Origin: an uncultured Clostridia bacterium | GTDB taxonomy: Bacteria; Bacillota; Clostridia; UBA1381 | Length of the DNA: 41,718 bases | NCBI GenBank assembly: GCA_910585485.1 | Contig: CAJUEZ010000017.1 | Span: forward strand, 1-41,718 | Reading direction: 5' to 3' | In this document: piece after piece, positions 16,369-25,410 of the stretch | Position numbering within the stretch: the stretch's first letter is position 1 | How the letters are laid out: each line of letters begins with the position of its first letter | Position numbers and translations under genes: made by a program | The notes under the pieces: model-generated | What the model was told of the DNA's origin: nothing | The model's database searches: none | Seen by the model: only the letters and a program-made list of their open reading frames with translations

Positions 16369-18172
16369 TCTCGTTTCCTCCTTTTGATATATTAAAACAT
16401 TGTTCAAATTCCTCTCCGTCTATGGTCTCTTTCTCAAGCAGCTTTGATGCCACATGGTCGAGAATTTCCATATTTTCAGTCAGAATTTGTTCAGTTTTCT
16501 GATATTGTTGTGTCAATATACGTTTTACCTCAGAATCAATATCCGCGGCAGTTTTTTCCGAATACGTTTTTGAATGCGCGAAATCACGGCCTATAAACAC
16601 TTCCTCGCCTTCATCATAAGAAACGGGTCCTATATTCTCAGACATCGCGTATTTTGTAATCATTTTGCGCGCAATTTCAGTTGCACGCTGAATATCGCTT
16701 GACGCTCCGGTACTTATATCATCCATTGTAAGAGCCTCTGCCACTCTTCCTCCCAGCAGCACAATAATCTCATCAAGCATTTCATTTTTAGAAGTGTACA
16801 TTTTATCCTCATCAGGAATATGCATTGTAAATCCGCCTGCTCTTCCGCGCGGAATAATCGACACTTTGTGTATATGAGAAGTTTTGTCCACAAGCCTCGC
16901 CAGTACCGCATGACCCGCCTCATGATAAGACGTAAGACGCTTTTCCTTATCCGTTATAATTTTAGAGCGTTTTTCAGTTCCCATCATAACCTTTAAATTA
17001 GCGTCTTCAATATCATGCTTTGTTATTTCAACATGATTTCTTCTCGCCGCAAAAATAGCCGCCTCATTCATAAGGTTCTCCAAATCCGCTCCTGAATAAC
17101 CGGCTGTCGCCTTTGCAATTTCTTCCAAATCAACATCTTTATCAAGTGGTTTCTTAACCGAGTGAACTTTTAAAATCCCTTCTCTTCCCTTTACGTCAGG
17201 CACATCTACTACTATCTGTCTGTCAAATCGTCCCGGACGCAGGAGAGCCGGATCAAGTATATCGGGTCTGTTTGTAGCCGCTATCATAATAACGCCGTCG
17301 TTTTCTCCGAAGCCGTCCATTTCAACAAGAAGCTGATTAAGAGTCTGCTCTCTTTCATCATGTCCTCCGCCCATTCCTGCGCCTCTTTTTCTTCCGACTG
17401 CGTCAATTTCGTCTATAAATACAATACACGGTCTGTTTTTCTTTGCCTGCTCAAATAAATCTCTTACTCTTGACGCGCCGACTCCGACATACAGTTCAAC
17501 GAAATCAGAGCCGCTTATTGAGAAAAACGGAACTCCTGCTTCACCCGCAACAGCCTTCGCAAGCAAAGTTTTACCCGTACCGGGAGAGCCGACAAGCAAA
17601 ACTCCCTTGGGGATTCTTGCTCCAAGCGCTACAAACTTTTGAGGATTTTTTAAAAACTCCACAATTTCCTCAAGTTCAGACTTCTCCTCATCCGCGCCGG
17701 CAACATCCTTAAATGTCACCGCTTTATTACTTATATTAAGCTTCGCTCTGCTCTTTGTAAAATTCCCCGCTCCGCCGCCTCCGCGCCGCATAAATCCGAA
17801 GACGAATACAAATATAAATACAACAATGAGCAATATGTTAGTTACCACAGACCACGAAATCTTTGTTTCATACGATTCCATCTTTAAAATGCCTTGTTGC
17901 ATCTGCTCATTCATTTCATCACCGACATCATTTTGGAATGCCTCAAATGATGGAATGGTGGTTTTGACCTTTTGACCGCCTTTTTGCATTGCTGTTACCG
18001 TGTGTCCTGAGACAACAAGTTCCTGAATTTGTTCATTTTTAATTCCGCTGACCAAATCCGAATATACGATTTTCTTTGGAGAGCCGTTAAAACCCAGTAC
18101 AAAAGTATAAATCAAATATGCTCCGATTAACATAACAAGCCAAATACCAAACCCCTTAAATCTTCTCTGCAA
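16355..18172 (-). CDS. ftsH: ATP-dependent zinc metalloprotease FtsH
   Basis: Membrane-bound AAA+ protease of 605 aa. Two membrane segments lie at about residues 10-28 and 104-126, with the extracytoplasmic domain between them. Walker A GSPGTGKT, Walker B IVFIDEIDAVG and the second region of homology DPALLRPGRFDRQ make up the AAA+ module. The zinc motif HEAGH is in the C-terminal protease domain. It degrades membrane and regulatory proteins and, in Firmicutes, affects sporulation. The start is TTG at 18172, with AGGAGG 7 nt upstream. It lies 11 nt after tilS, the same pairing as in many Firmicutes. Confidence 0.95.
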   Translation of the reverse strand: MQRRFKGFGIWLVMLIGAYLIYTFVLGFNGSPKKIVYSDLVSGIKNEQIQELVVSGHTVTAMQKGGQKVKTTIPSFEAFQNDVGDEMNEQMQQGILKMESYETKISWSVVTNILLIVVFIFVFVFGFMRRGGGGAGNFTKSRAKLNISNKAVTFKDVAGADEEKSELEEIVEFLKNPQKFVALGARIPKGVLLVGSPGTGKTLLAKAVAGEAGVPFFSISGSDFVELYVGVGASRVRDLFEQAKKNRPCIVFIDEIDAVGRKRGAGMGGGHDEREQTLNQLLVEMDGFGENDGVIMIAATNRPDILDPALLRPGRFDRQIVVDVPDVKGREGILKVHSVKKPLDKDVDLEEIAKATAGYSGADLENLMNEAAIFAARRNHVEITKHDIEDANLKVMMGTEKRSKIITDKEKRLTSYHEAGHAVLARLVDKTSHIHKVSIIPRGRAGGFTMHIPDEDKMYTSKNEMLDEIIVLLGGRVAEALTMDDISTGASSDIQRATEIARKMITKYAMSENIGPVSYDEGEEVFIGRDFAHSKTYSEKTAADIDSEVKRILTQQYQKTEQILTENMEILDHVASKLLEKETIDGEEFEQCFNISKGGNENAGN

Positions 18173-18183
18173 ACCACTACCTC

Positions 18184-19518
18184 CTAAAGTCTTTTTAATT
18201 CTATTCTTATTCCCTTATGTTTAAAGAGATATTTTTCATCCACTCTGTTACCTACAGCCGCTACATTTCCGTTAATTTCAATAATTGAAACCAGGTCTCT
18301 TTCACTTCGCGGAATTTTTTTATCAATAAAATAATCTTTAACCTTTTTCGTTCCATTCATGCCTGAAGGTGAAAATTTATCACCGCTCCGACGATTTCTG
18401 ATAATAATTTTGTCACAATCATCACAAGACAAATATATCGCCCCGTCATTTTCACGTTTTTCCGTCTTTCTTATTTTTGCCTCTAATCCCAGTTCCGGAA
18501 CAAACATTTGACTTCCTATCCGTAATTCATATGAAAACTCATTCATTTTCGCCTTTGTATGTTCTATTATAAGTTTACCGTATTCAATTTTGGCGACTAC
18601 ATCTTTGGGAAGATTAACGCTTACACCGCTGTTTTTTTCAAGTAGCGAAAGTATATCGTCACTATATTTTGAAGAAATGTCATTCAGTCCGTCATATATA
18701 TCTCTCATCATATGCCGCACAATTCTGCGCCTTATAGGCATTTCAATCTTTAAAAGTTCACTGACTGATACAGCATTATCCTTTACAATATCAAGATAAG
18801 CAGTATATGCCGATTTTTCAATGTAGTCATTATCTTCCTTTATAAGCCTTGCGTTATCAGTGACAACATTCACAAAATTCGGATTAAACTCACACTGTAT
18901 CATAGGAATAAATGTGCGCCGTATCTTATTTCTCGTATATTCTTCTGTTAAATTTGTACTGTCCGTCACATATTCCAAATGATTATCGTGACAATATTTT
19001 TCAATGTCCTCACGGGAAATATTTAAGATAGGTCTTATAATATTACCGCGCATAAATGGTATTCCCGATAATCCGCTCGTGGAACAGCCGCGCATAAAAT
19101 TCATGAGAAGCGTTTCCGCATTATCATTTTTATTATGCGCCGTTGCAATTTTATCAATATGATATTTTTCACACAAATCCGAGAAAAAACTATATCGGAG
19201 TTTTCTTCCGACAGTTTCCTCTGATTCCCCGACATTTTTAGCTTCAATCGGAATATTACAGCGTTTTGTAAAACATGTGATTCCAAGCGATGATGAGAAA
19301 TCCTTTGAAAATTTTTCATCACGCTCCGCCTCTTCTCCACGTATACCGTGATTCAAGTGCGCTGTGTATAATGTTATTTCCAATTCATTTTGAAGGCTTT
19401 TTAACGCGTGCGTAAGACAAACGCTGTCAGCTCCGCCCGAAAGACCTATCAGCACTGTATCGCCTTTTTCTATAAGATGATACTCAGATATAGTCTTTTT
19501 TATTACATTTAAAATCAT
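18184..19518 (-). CDS. tilS: tRNA(Ile)-lysidine synthetase
   Basis: Enzyme of 444 aa with the PP-loop SGGADS at residues 27-32. It joins lysine to C34 of tRNA-Ile(CAU) with ATP, so that AUA is read as isoleucine. The N-terminal domain also shows TAHNKNDNAET and GIPFMRGNIIRPIL. The C-terminal domain has RNRRSGDKFSPSGMNGTKKVK in parts, typical of TilS. The ATG overlaps the dnaB stop by 4 nt (ATGA), so translation is coupled. The length is in the long class that carries the C-terminal domains. Confidence 0.93.
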   Translation of the reverse strand: MILNVIKKTISEYHLIEKGDTVLIGLSGGADSVCLTHALKSLQNELEITLYTAHLNHGIRGEEAERDEKFSKDFSSSLGITCFTKRCNIPIEAKNVGESEETVGRKLRYSFFSDLCEKYHIDKIATAHNKNDNAETLLMNFMRGCSTSGLSGIPFMRGNIIRPILNISREDIEKYCHDNHLEYVTDSTNLTEEYTRNKIRRTFIPMIQCEFNPNFVNVVTDNARLIKEDNDYIEKSAYTAYLDIVKDNAVSVSELLKIEMPIRRRIVRHMMRDIYDGLNDISSKYSDDILSLLEKNSGVSVNLPKDVVAKIEYGKLIIEHTKAKMNEFSYELRIGSQMFVPELGLEAKIRKTEKRENDGAIYLSCDDCDKIIIRNRRSGDKFSPSGMNGTKKVKDYFIDKKIPRSERDLVSIIEINGNVAAVGNRVDEKYLFKHKGIRIELKRL

Positions 19519-20876
19519 GGTTCTTCCTTAATCGCAAATTCAAGATTGGAGAACTTAGTATATTCGCCTCTCCAACCGAGTTTGAACATTCCCGTTTCAC
19601 CGCTTCTGTTCTTTGCAATTATACATTCTGCTATATTCTTATCGTCAGTATCCTTATTATAGTAATCATCTCTGTAAAGGAACATTACCATATCAGCATC
19701 CTGCTCAATAGCGCCCGACTCACGCAAATCAGACAGCATAGGACGCTTATCGCTTCGTGATTCGCTTGCTCTGGAAAGCTGTGACAGTGCGATAACAGGG
19801 ATTTCAAGTTCCTTTGCAAGGATTTTCAGCGAACGGGATATTTCGGAAATTTCCTGCTGTCTGTTATCAGCGCGTCCGCTTGACTGCATCAACTGAAGAT
19901 AATCTATCACGATAAGTTCCAAATTTTTGGTTTGCTTAAGTCTTCTGCATTTTGCTCTTATTTCTGATACTGTAACGGAAGCCGTATCATCTATATACAT
20001 AGGCGCTGTCGCGACTCTGTTGACTATCGAGCCGATTTTTTCCCAATCCTCGCCCGTTATATCGCCCGTGCGTATTTTATTTGAATTAACTCTCGCCTGA
20101 GAACAAATAATTCTGTTTACAATCTGTTCCTTTGGCATTTCCAAATTGAATATCGCAACTGTTTTTTTATCAGCCATACTGACATGTTCGGCAATATTAA
20201 CAGCAAAACTTGACTTACCCATACCGGGTCTTCCCGCAATCAGTATAAGTTCTCCGCCATGAAAACCGCCTGTTCGTCTGTTTAACTCATCAAAACCGGT
20301 TGAGAGTCCTGTAATGCCGCCCTGATTCATCGAATTTTCAACAAGTTCCTGATAGCTGCCCATAAAGATTTCACTTACAGGCAGAATATCGCCGTTTTCT
20401 CTTGATGAAGAAACATCAAAAATAAGCTGTTCAGCCTGGTCAACTACACGTTCAACCTTATCAGCTTCACTATATGCCATATCCGAAATAGCGTTTGCCC
20501 TCTGTATGAGAGCGCGCAATGTCGCCTTATCCTTTATGATATTTGAATAATATGTCACATGTCTTGTTGTGGGAACATTCGTTGCCGCGTTTCGCAGGTA
20601 TGTTATTCCCCCAACAGCTTCAAGCTTATCCTTTTGGCTGAGTCTATTGGAAACTGTAATAAAATCTATAGCAAGATTTTCATTGAAAAGTTCCAGTATA
20701 GCAGCGTAAATTTCCCTGTTTTGAGGAAAATAAAAATCAGATGCCTTAACTATCTCTGCTGATTCCGCCACGCTATGAGAATTTGTCAAAGCGCTTCCGA
20801 TAACAGCCATCTCCGCATCCTGACTATATGGCAGTTCTCTGCCCATCACATCAATAGGATTTGACATTTCTGCCAT
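19515..20876 (-). CDS. dnaB: Replicative DNA helicase
   Basis: Protein of 453 aa, the usual DnaB/DnaC(Bs) length. The N-terminal domain begins with the ELPYSQDAEMAVIGSAL-type segment, and the RecA-fold motor carries Walker A GRPGMGKS. The Walker B LIVIDYLQLM, the LSQLSRASESRSDKRP segment and DLRESGAIEQDADMV are hallmark motifs. It unwinds DNA ahead of the replisome as a hexamer. The start ATG at 20876 has GGGAGG 7 nt upstream. It lies 17 nt after rplI, a common Firmicute arrangement, and its stop overlaps the tilS start. Confidence 0.96.
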   Translation of the reverse strand: MAEMSNPIDVMGRELPYSQDAEMAVIGSALTNSHSVAESAEIVKASDFYFPQNREIYAAILELFNENLAIDFITVSNRLSQKDKLEAVGGITYLRNAATNVPTTRHVTYYSNIIKDKATLRALIQRANAISDMAYSEADKVERVVDQAEQLIFDVSSSRENGDILPVSEIFMGSYQELVENSMNQGGITGLSTGFDELNRRTGGFHGGELILIAGRPGMGKSSFAVNIAEHVSMADKKTVAIFNLEMPKEQIVNRIICSQARVNSNKIRTGDITGEDWEKIGSIVNRVATAPMYIDDTASVTVSEIRAKCRRLKQTKNLELIVIDYLQLMQSSGRADNRQQEISEISRSLKILAKELEIPVIALSQLSRASESRSDKRPMLSDLRESGAIEQDADMVMFLYRDDYYNKDTDDKNIAECIIAKNRSGETGMFKLGWRGEYTKFSNLEFAIKEEP

Positions 20877-20893
20877 GGTCTTACCTCCCCAAA

Positions 20894-21340
20894 TTAAATC
20901 TGTTCTACTGTAACGTTCAGCTTACCTGTAACTCCTGTATAAATTTTCACATCTACAACGGTTGTTCCTAATGTTTTTATGCCATCGGGCATAAAAAACT
21001 TCTTCTTGTCAAGTTTAATATGGTGCTGGCTGATAAGTGCCTCTGAAACATCCTTTGATGTGACCGAGCCGAACAATTTGCCGTTATCTCCCGCCTTAGC
21101 TTTAATCACAACCTTGATTTCCTTCATCTTTTCAGCTATCGCGTTCGCCTCTTCAAGGTCTTTCTTCTGTTTATACTCAAGAGATTCCTGTTTTCCCTTC
21201 ATAACATTTATGTTGGACTTTGTTGCCATCTCTGCCAAACCTCTTGGCAAAAGATAATTTCTCGCATATCCGTCAGACACGTTCACCATCTGACCTTTTT
21301 TTCCCTGTCCTTTTACGTCTCTTGTTAAAATAACCTGCAT
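20894..21340 (-). CDS. rplI: 50S ribosomal protein L9
   Basis: Ribosomal protein of 148 aa, exactly the usual length. The N-terminal MQVILTRDVKGQGKKGQ with VSDGYARNYLLPRGLA is the L9 signature, followed by the long connecting helix (lysine/glutamate-rich, about 40-75) and the C-terminal domain with GKLFGSVTSKDV. It binds 23S rRNA domain V at the base of the L1 stalk. It lies 15 nt downstream of gdpP and 17 nt upstream of dnaB. Confidence 0.97.
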   Translation of the reverse strand: MQVILTRDVKGQGKKGQMVNVSDGYARNYLLPRGLAEMATKSNINVMKGKQESLEYKQKKDLEEANAIAEKMKEIKVVIKAKAGDNGKLFGSVTSKDVSEALISQHHIKLDKKKFFMPDGIKTLGTTVVDVKIYTGVTGKLNVTVEQI

Positions 21341-21355
21341 GTTTCTTCCTCCACT

Positions 21356-23371
21356 TTACTCATTACTTTCCTTTATATATTCTTTTACAGCATTTTTCAC
21401 GTCTTCAATTACCATATCAACGGTCTTGTCTTTTACCTGAGCTCCCGCGACTGTACTATGTCCGCCGCCGCCCAAATGTTCCATTATAAGCTGAACATTT
21501 ATATCACCCAAAGATCTTGCGCTAAGACCTACTGCATTATCAAGCTGATATATAACAATAGAAGCGTATATATCCGAAATAGTCAGCATATCATCAGCAG
21601 CCTGCGATGCGATAACCCGTATATTAGGCAGCTTTTCATAACATTTTGCCACGGCTACATGCGGAGCGATTACCTGAGATGTCTTTACAATATCTACTCT
21701 ATGGTCATATTCTTGTTTATCAACATTAAATAGCTTCTTGACGTTTACCATATTCAATCCAAGACGCTTCAGATATGATGCCGCTTCAAAAGTTCTGACA
21801 CCTGTCTTTAATATAAAGTTTTTGGTATCCATTAAGATTCCTGTATACAAGCTTTCCGCTTCCCTGTTTGTAAGCGAACTGCCCAAATCCATATATTCAA
21901 GCAATTCTGTCGCCATTTCACACGTTGATGAAGCATACGGCTCATGATATATAAGAGAACACGGAGTTATAAAATCTGTGGAACGTCTGTGATGGTCTAT
22001 CAAAACAACTTTAGCCGCGCGCTCCACAAGCGTTTTGCATGGCAGCATATTAGGTCTATGCGTATCCAGTACAACTACCAGAGTATCCGGCGTAAGTATA
22101 TCCAAAGCATCGTCCCCGCTTATAAACATACCTTTATATTCACTTATATTCCTCAGTTCATCATACAACTGGCTTATAGCCGGAGAATTATTATCGTGTA
22201 TTATATAAGGTTTTTTGCCGAGAATCCTTACCGCTCTCTGTAAACCAATTGCCGCGCCGAAACAATCATAATCCGCGCCGCCGTGACCCATAAATATTAC
22301 CTTGTCTGAATTCTTGATGAAATCCTTCAGAGCAACGGCAAACGACCTTGTCTTTACCCTTGTACTCTTTTCATAGTCGCGCGCTTTGCTTCCGTAGAAC
22401 TTATACTGAGTGTCATCCTTGATACTTACCTGGTCACCGCCGCGACCGAGAGCCATATCAAGCGCGCTTCTTGCGTATAAATCGTTCTTTTCAAGCGTGC
22501 CGCCCACACCTATTCCAATACTTATGCTGACAGGAAGTTTAATATCTTCTCCTACTTTCCTTACTTTGTAAAGTATATCAAACTTATCATTTATATATTG
22601 CGCAAGATATTTGTGTTCAAAGAACACGTAATACCGGTCTCTGTCAGTATTTTTAACAAGTGCGTGCGCCGTGTCGGCCCACTCGTTAACACATTTTCTT
22701 ATCTGAGATATTATTTGCTGCTGTTCATTATCATTAACCCGCTGAACAACATCCTCATAATTATCTATATTTATTATCGCAATATCTGTTCTGTCATTAT
22801 TGTACATCTTTCTAAGCGTGAACTCGGATGTTTTATCAATAAGATAGATGTACACAGATATTTGGTCTTCTTTATTCAAAGAAGACGTATATTTATTACG
22901 AACAATATTTGCCGCGAATAAAAATCTCTTATCGCCAATACATATGCGTCTTTCATAATGCGAGGAAGACTTTAATATTTCACCCCATTTTATATCGGTT
23001 ATAAGAGATTCGAGTTTCTGATCAAACATGTCCTCTTGTGAAAACAATTCGGCAAATTTATTATTATGCCAAAAGATTGAGCCATCCACATGCACAACCG
23101 CTGCAGGTACCGGAAATGAATCCGTTAAATTCGCGGAAACTGAATTACTGTTTTTCACCATTATGTCAAGAAAATGGTTTACATTATCATGCCGCCTTTT
23201 ATTCATTACGCATACAGTAATTATAAGCGCTATACCAATAATCGCCTCAATCGCTCCAACATATTTATTTTTAGTCACAAAAAATAATATTCCTCCCGCA
23301 ACCAACATAACCGCGGCAAGAACAGCAAGACGAAAACAGGTTTTTACTATTTGTCCGTAATGCTTCTTCAT
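21356..23371 (-). CDS. gdpP: Cyclic-di-AMP phosphodiesterase GdpP
   Basis: Membrane enzyme of 671 aa. Two membrane helices lie within residues 12-55, then a PAS-like domain (about 70-165), a degenerate GGDEF domain (about 175-310, with GRGGDQ where GGDEF would stand) and a DHH/DHHA1 phosphoesterase module. In the last, MGHGGADYDCFGAA, VVVLDTHRP and LIDHHRR supply the metal ligands and HLGGGGHSTVAGAQ the DHHA1 site. It hydrolyses c-di-AMP to pApA and so affects potassium balance, wall stress and sporulation. Its ribosome site partly lies in a 9-bp hairpin just after the mazG-like stop, a possible translational control. Confidence 0.95.
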   Translation of the reverse strand: MKKHYGQIVKTCFRLAVLAAVMLVAGGILFFVTKNKYVGAIEAIIGIALIITVCVMNKRRHDNVNHFLDIMVKNSNSVSANLTDSFPVPAAVVHVDGSIFWHNNKFAELFSQEDMFDQKLESLITDIKWGEILKSSSHYERRICIGDKRFLFAANIVRNKYTSSLNKEDQISVYIYLIDKTSEFTLRKMYNNDRTDIAIINIDNYEDVVQRVNDNEQQQIISQIRKCVNEWADTAHALVKNTDRDRYYVFFEHKYLAQYINDKFDILYKVRKVGEDIKLPVSISIGIGVGGTLEKNDLYARSALDMALGRGGDQVSIKDDTQYKFYGSKARDYEKSTRVKTRSFAVALKDFIKNSDKVIFMGHGGADYDCFGAAIGLQRAVRILGKKPYIIHDNNSPAISQLYDELRNISEYKGMFISGDDALDILTPDTLVVVLDTHRPNMLPCKTLVERAAKVVLIDHHRRSTDFITPCSLIYHEPYASSTCEMATELLEYMDLGSSLTNREAESLYTGILMDTKNFILKTGVRTFEAASYLKRLGLNMVNVKKLFNVDKQEYDHRVDIVKTSQVIAPHVAVAKCYEKLPNIRVIASQAADDMLTISDIYASIVIYQLDNAVGLSARSLGDINVQLIMEHLGGGGHSTVAGAQVKDKTVDMVIEDVKNAVKEYIKESNE

Positions 23372-23381
23372 AAAATCCCTC

Positions 23382-23405
23382 CTAAACGCACCACAATGCG
23401 TTTAG
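23382..23405 (-). promoter_or_regulatory. Hairpin overlapping the gdpP ribosome site
   Basis: On the minus strand CTAAACGCA pairs with TGCGTTTAG, a 9-bp stem with a 6-nt loop. The last AG of the stem are the first bases of the AGGAGG ribosome site of gdpP (23377-23383). The stem begins 2 nt after the mazG-like stop. Confidence 0.5.
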
Positions 23406-23406
23406 C

Positions 23407-23709
23407 CTAACGGCTTTTTAAATACTTCTTAAGTTCTGACATGTCGGAAAACTCAATCTCAAGTTCATGTCCGTTTTCCTCTCCGATCGTCAATAACTCT
23501 GAAATTTTATTATCTATACCGGCAAAGCTTACTCCAAGACGTCTTGCCAATATGTAATCCATAGCGATAACAGTTGCTATTTCATTTGTCACGCTGTCAT
23601 ACTCGCCCGTTTCATCATAATCAGCGAGCGTTCTGTAAAGATTGGCTATTTCCGAAAGAATCTCTCCCTTTATCATGTCAATAGCCTTTAGATTTGTTGA
23701 AATGTTCAT
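23407..23709 (-). CDS. MazG-like family protein
   Basis: All-helical protein of 100 aa. The pattern is that of the short clostridial MazG-like proteins next to gdpP-rplI: an N-terminal helix, a middle segment ATVIAMDYILARRLGVSF and a C-terminal NGHELEIEF. MazG-type proteins are NTP pyrophosphohydrolases, but I do not see a full set of the acidic metal ligands (EExxE) in this short form, so catalytic activity is doubtful. It is the first gene of the seven-gene operon, with a strong promoter about 50 nt upstream. Confidence 0.7.
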   Translation of the reverse strand: MNISTNLKAIDMIKGEILSEIANLYRTLADYDETGEYDSVTNEIATVIAMDYILARRLGVSFAGIDNKISELLTIGEENGHELEIEFSDMSELKKYLKSR

Positions 23710-23761
23710 AATGATGCCTCCTAAGATGTAATTAAAATTATGTAGTCCTATCTGATAATAT

Positions 23762-23790
23762 ATTCTACCACAAACTTTATTTCAAGTCAA
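23762..23790 (-). promoter_or_regulatory. Sigma-A promoter of the mazG-like/gdpP/rplI/dnaB/tilS/ftsH operon
   Basis: On the minus strand: -35 TTGACT (23785-23790), 17-nt spacer, extended -10 TGGTAGAAT with the hexamer at 23762-23767. The start is about 50 nt downstream, behind a TTAGGAGG ribosome site. Confidence 0.8.
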
Positions 23791-23821
23791 CAAAATCGCA
23801 TAACTTTGCCATAAAAAGACA

Positions 23822-23847
23822 AAAACACCCGCGTATGCGAGCATTTT
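23822..23847 (-). terminator. Terminator of the leuCDB operon
   Basis: An 11-bp stem including three G-U pairs (23822-23832 with 23837-23847) is followed by a T-rich run on the minus strand. It starts 10 nt after the leuB stop. Confidence 0.65.
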
Positions 23848-23856
23848 TGACAGATA

Positions 23857-24918
23857 TTATATATTTTCGGCAATTAGTTGCGCCATTTTCTTACAACCTG
23901 TTTTAATCATTCCTTCAGACATAATATCGCATGTTCTGTAATTTTCATTTAAAACCTTGTCAACGGCATTATTAATAGCTTTTGCTTCTTCTGTCAAACC
24001 GAATGACATTTCAAGCATCATAGCCGCTGAAACTATTGTCGCGATTGGATTTGCAATATCCTGTCCGGCAATATCCGGCGCGCTTCCGTGGATTGGCTCA
24101 TACATTCCGCATTTTGTGGCTCCAAGCGACGCTGACGGAAGCATACCAATAGAACCCGCAATAGCGCTTGAAAGATCTGACAAAATATCTCCGAATATAT
24201 TTGATGTTACTATAACGTCAAACTGAGCGGGATTAATCGCAAGCTGCATCGCGGCATTATCCACATACATATGACTTAATGTAACCTCAGGATAATCCTT
24301 TGCTATTTCTTCCATAGTCGCTCTCCAAAGACGCGATGATTCAAGTACATTAGCCTTGTCTACAGAAACAACTCTCTTATCTCTGAGCATAGCGGTTTCA
24401 AACGCAATTTTTCCTATCCTCTTCACTTCTTCAACAGAATATTTTTCCTCGTCTGACGCCCAGTCTTCTCCTTTTGTACGCTTTCCGAAATAAATTCCGC
24501 CTGTAAGTTCTCGTACTACCATAACATTAAGTCCGTTTGACAGTTTCTCGTCTTTAAGAGGAGAAGCGTCCTTCAACTGAGGCTTTAAAATTGACGGTCG
24601 CAGATTTGAGTACAATTCAAGAGCTTTTCTTATGCCCAAAAGTCCCTTTTCCGGTCTATTCTCGGAAGGCTGACTATCCCATTTTGGTCCGCCGACCGCT
24701 CCAAGAAGAACACTATCTGATTTTTTGCATATATCTATTGTTTCCTGTGGAAGCGGAACTCCGTATTTATCTATGGCGCATCCTCCCATATAGACTTCCG
24801 TATAATTAAATTTATGTCCATATTTTTTGCTTACAGCATCAAGCACGGTTACTGCTCCCGCCACTATTTCAGGGCCTATTCCGTCGCCCGGACTAAGCGC
24901 TATGTTAAATTCACTCAT
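23857..24918 (-). CDS. leuB: 3-isopropylmalate dehydrogenase
   Basis: Enzyme of 353 aa that oxidises and decarboxylates 3-isopropylmalate to 4-methyl-2-oxopentanoate with NAD, the third step of leucine synthesis. Signatures are the N-terminal SPGDGIGPEI, GAVGGPKWD, LELYSNLRPS and YEPIHGSAPDIAGQDIANPIA. The catalytic lysine and aspartates lie in the SVDKANVLESSRLWR and NIFGDILSDLSS segments. The length and motifs place it with LeuB and not with isocitrate dehydrogenase. It is the last gene of leuC-leuD-leuB; leuA is not in the window. Confidence 0.96.
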   Translation of the reverse strand: MSEFNIALSPGDGIGPEIVAGAVTVLDAVSKKYGHKFNYTEVYMGGCAIDKYGVPLPQETIDICKKSDSVLLGAVGGPKWDSQPSENRPEKGLLGIRKALELYSNLRPSILKPQLKDASPLKDEKLSNGLNVMVVRELTGGIYFGKRTKGEDWASDEEKYSVEEVKRIGKIAFETAMLRDKRVVSVDKANVLESSRLWRATMEEIAKDYPEVTLSHMYVDNAAMQLAINPAQFDVIVTSNIFGDILSDLSSAIAGSIGMLPSASLGATKCGMYEPIHGSAPDIAGQDIANPIATIVSAAMMLEMSFGLTEEAKAINNAVDKVLNENYRTCDIMSEGMIKTGCKKMAQLIAENI

Positions 24919-24920
24919 TA

Positions 24921-25409
24921 TTAATTCCCCTTCTTTATATATTCTACAAGTCCGCCTGCATTTATAATCCCCTGCATAAATTCAGGAAACGCAACCGCTT
25001 GATACGTCTTGTTTTTTGTCTTATTTGTTATAACTCCGGTATCGAAATCAACTTCAACTTCATTCCCCTCTTCAATATCTTCGGAAGCCTCTTTACATTC
25101 CAGTATGGGAAGTCCTATATTTATTGAATTTCTATAGAAAATTCTTGCAAAATCCTTCGCAATAACACATGAGATACCACTCGCCTTAATGGCAATCGGG
25201 GCATGTTCTCTTGAAGAGCCGCATCCAAAGTTTGCGCCTCCCACCATAATATCTCCATTTTGCACTTTGCTGACAAAATCCTTATCTATATCTTCCATGC
25301 AGTGTTTTGCAAGTTCCGCGGGGTCTGCGGTTGTCAAATGTCTCGCAGGGATTATTACATCAGTGTCAATATTATCGCCATATTTTATTACTTTTCCGTT
25401 CGCTTTCAT
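24921..25409 (-). CDS. leuD: 3-isopropylmalate dehydratase small subunit
   Basis: Subunit of 162 aa, the short prokaryotic LeuD form paired with the 420-aa LeuC type. It shows GDNIDTDVIIPARHL at the start, the active-site loop GGANFGCGSSREHAP and the FYRNSINIGLPI segment. With LeuC it isomerises 2-isopropylmalate to 3-isopropylmalate. It lies 1 nt after leuC and 2 nt before leuB, so the three genes are translated from one message with tight spacing. The pairing of this LeuD length with LeuC also occurs in methanogen-type isomerases of broader specificity. Confidence 0.94.
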   Translation of the reverse strand: MKANGKVIKYGDNIDTDVIIPARHLTTADPAELAKHCMEDIDKDFVSKVQNGDIMVGGANFGCGSSREHAPIAIKASGISCVIAKDFARIFYRNSINIGLPILECKEASEDIEEGNEVEVDFDTGVITNKTKNKTYQAVAFPEFMQGIINAGGLVEYIKKGN

Positions 25410-25410
25410 A

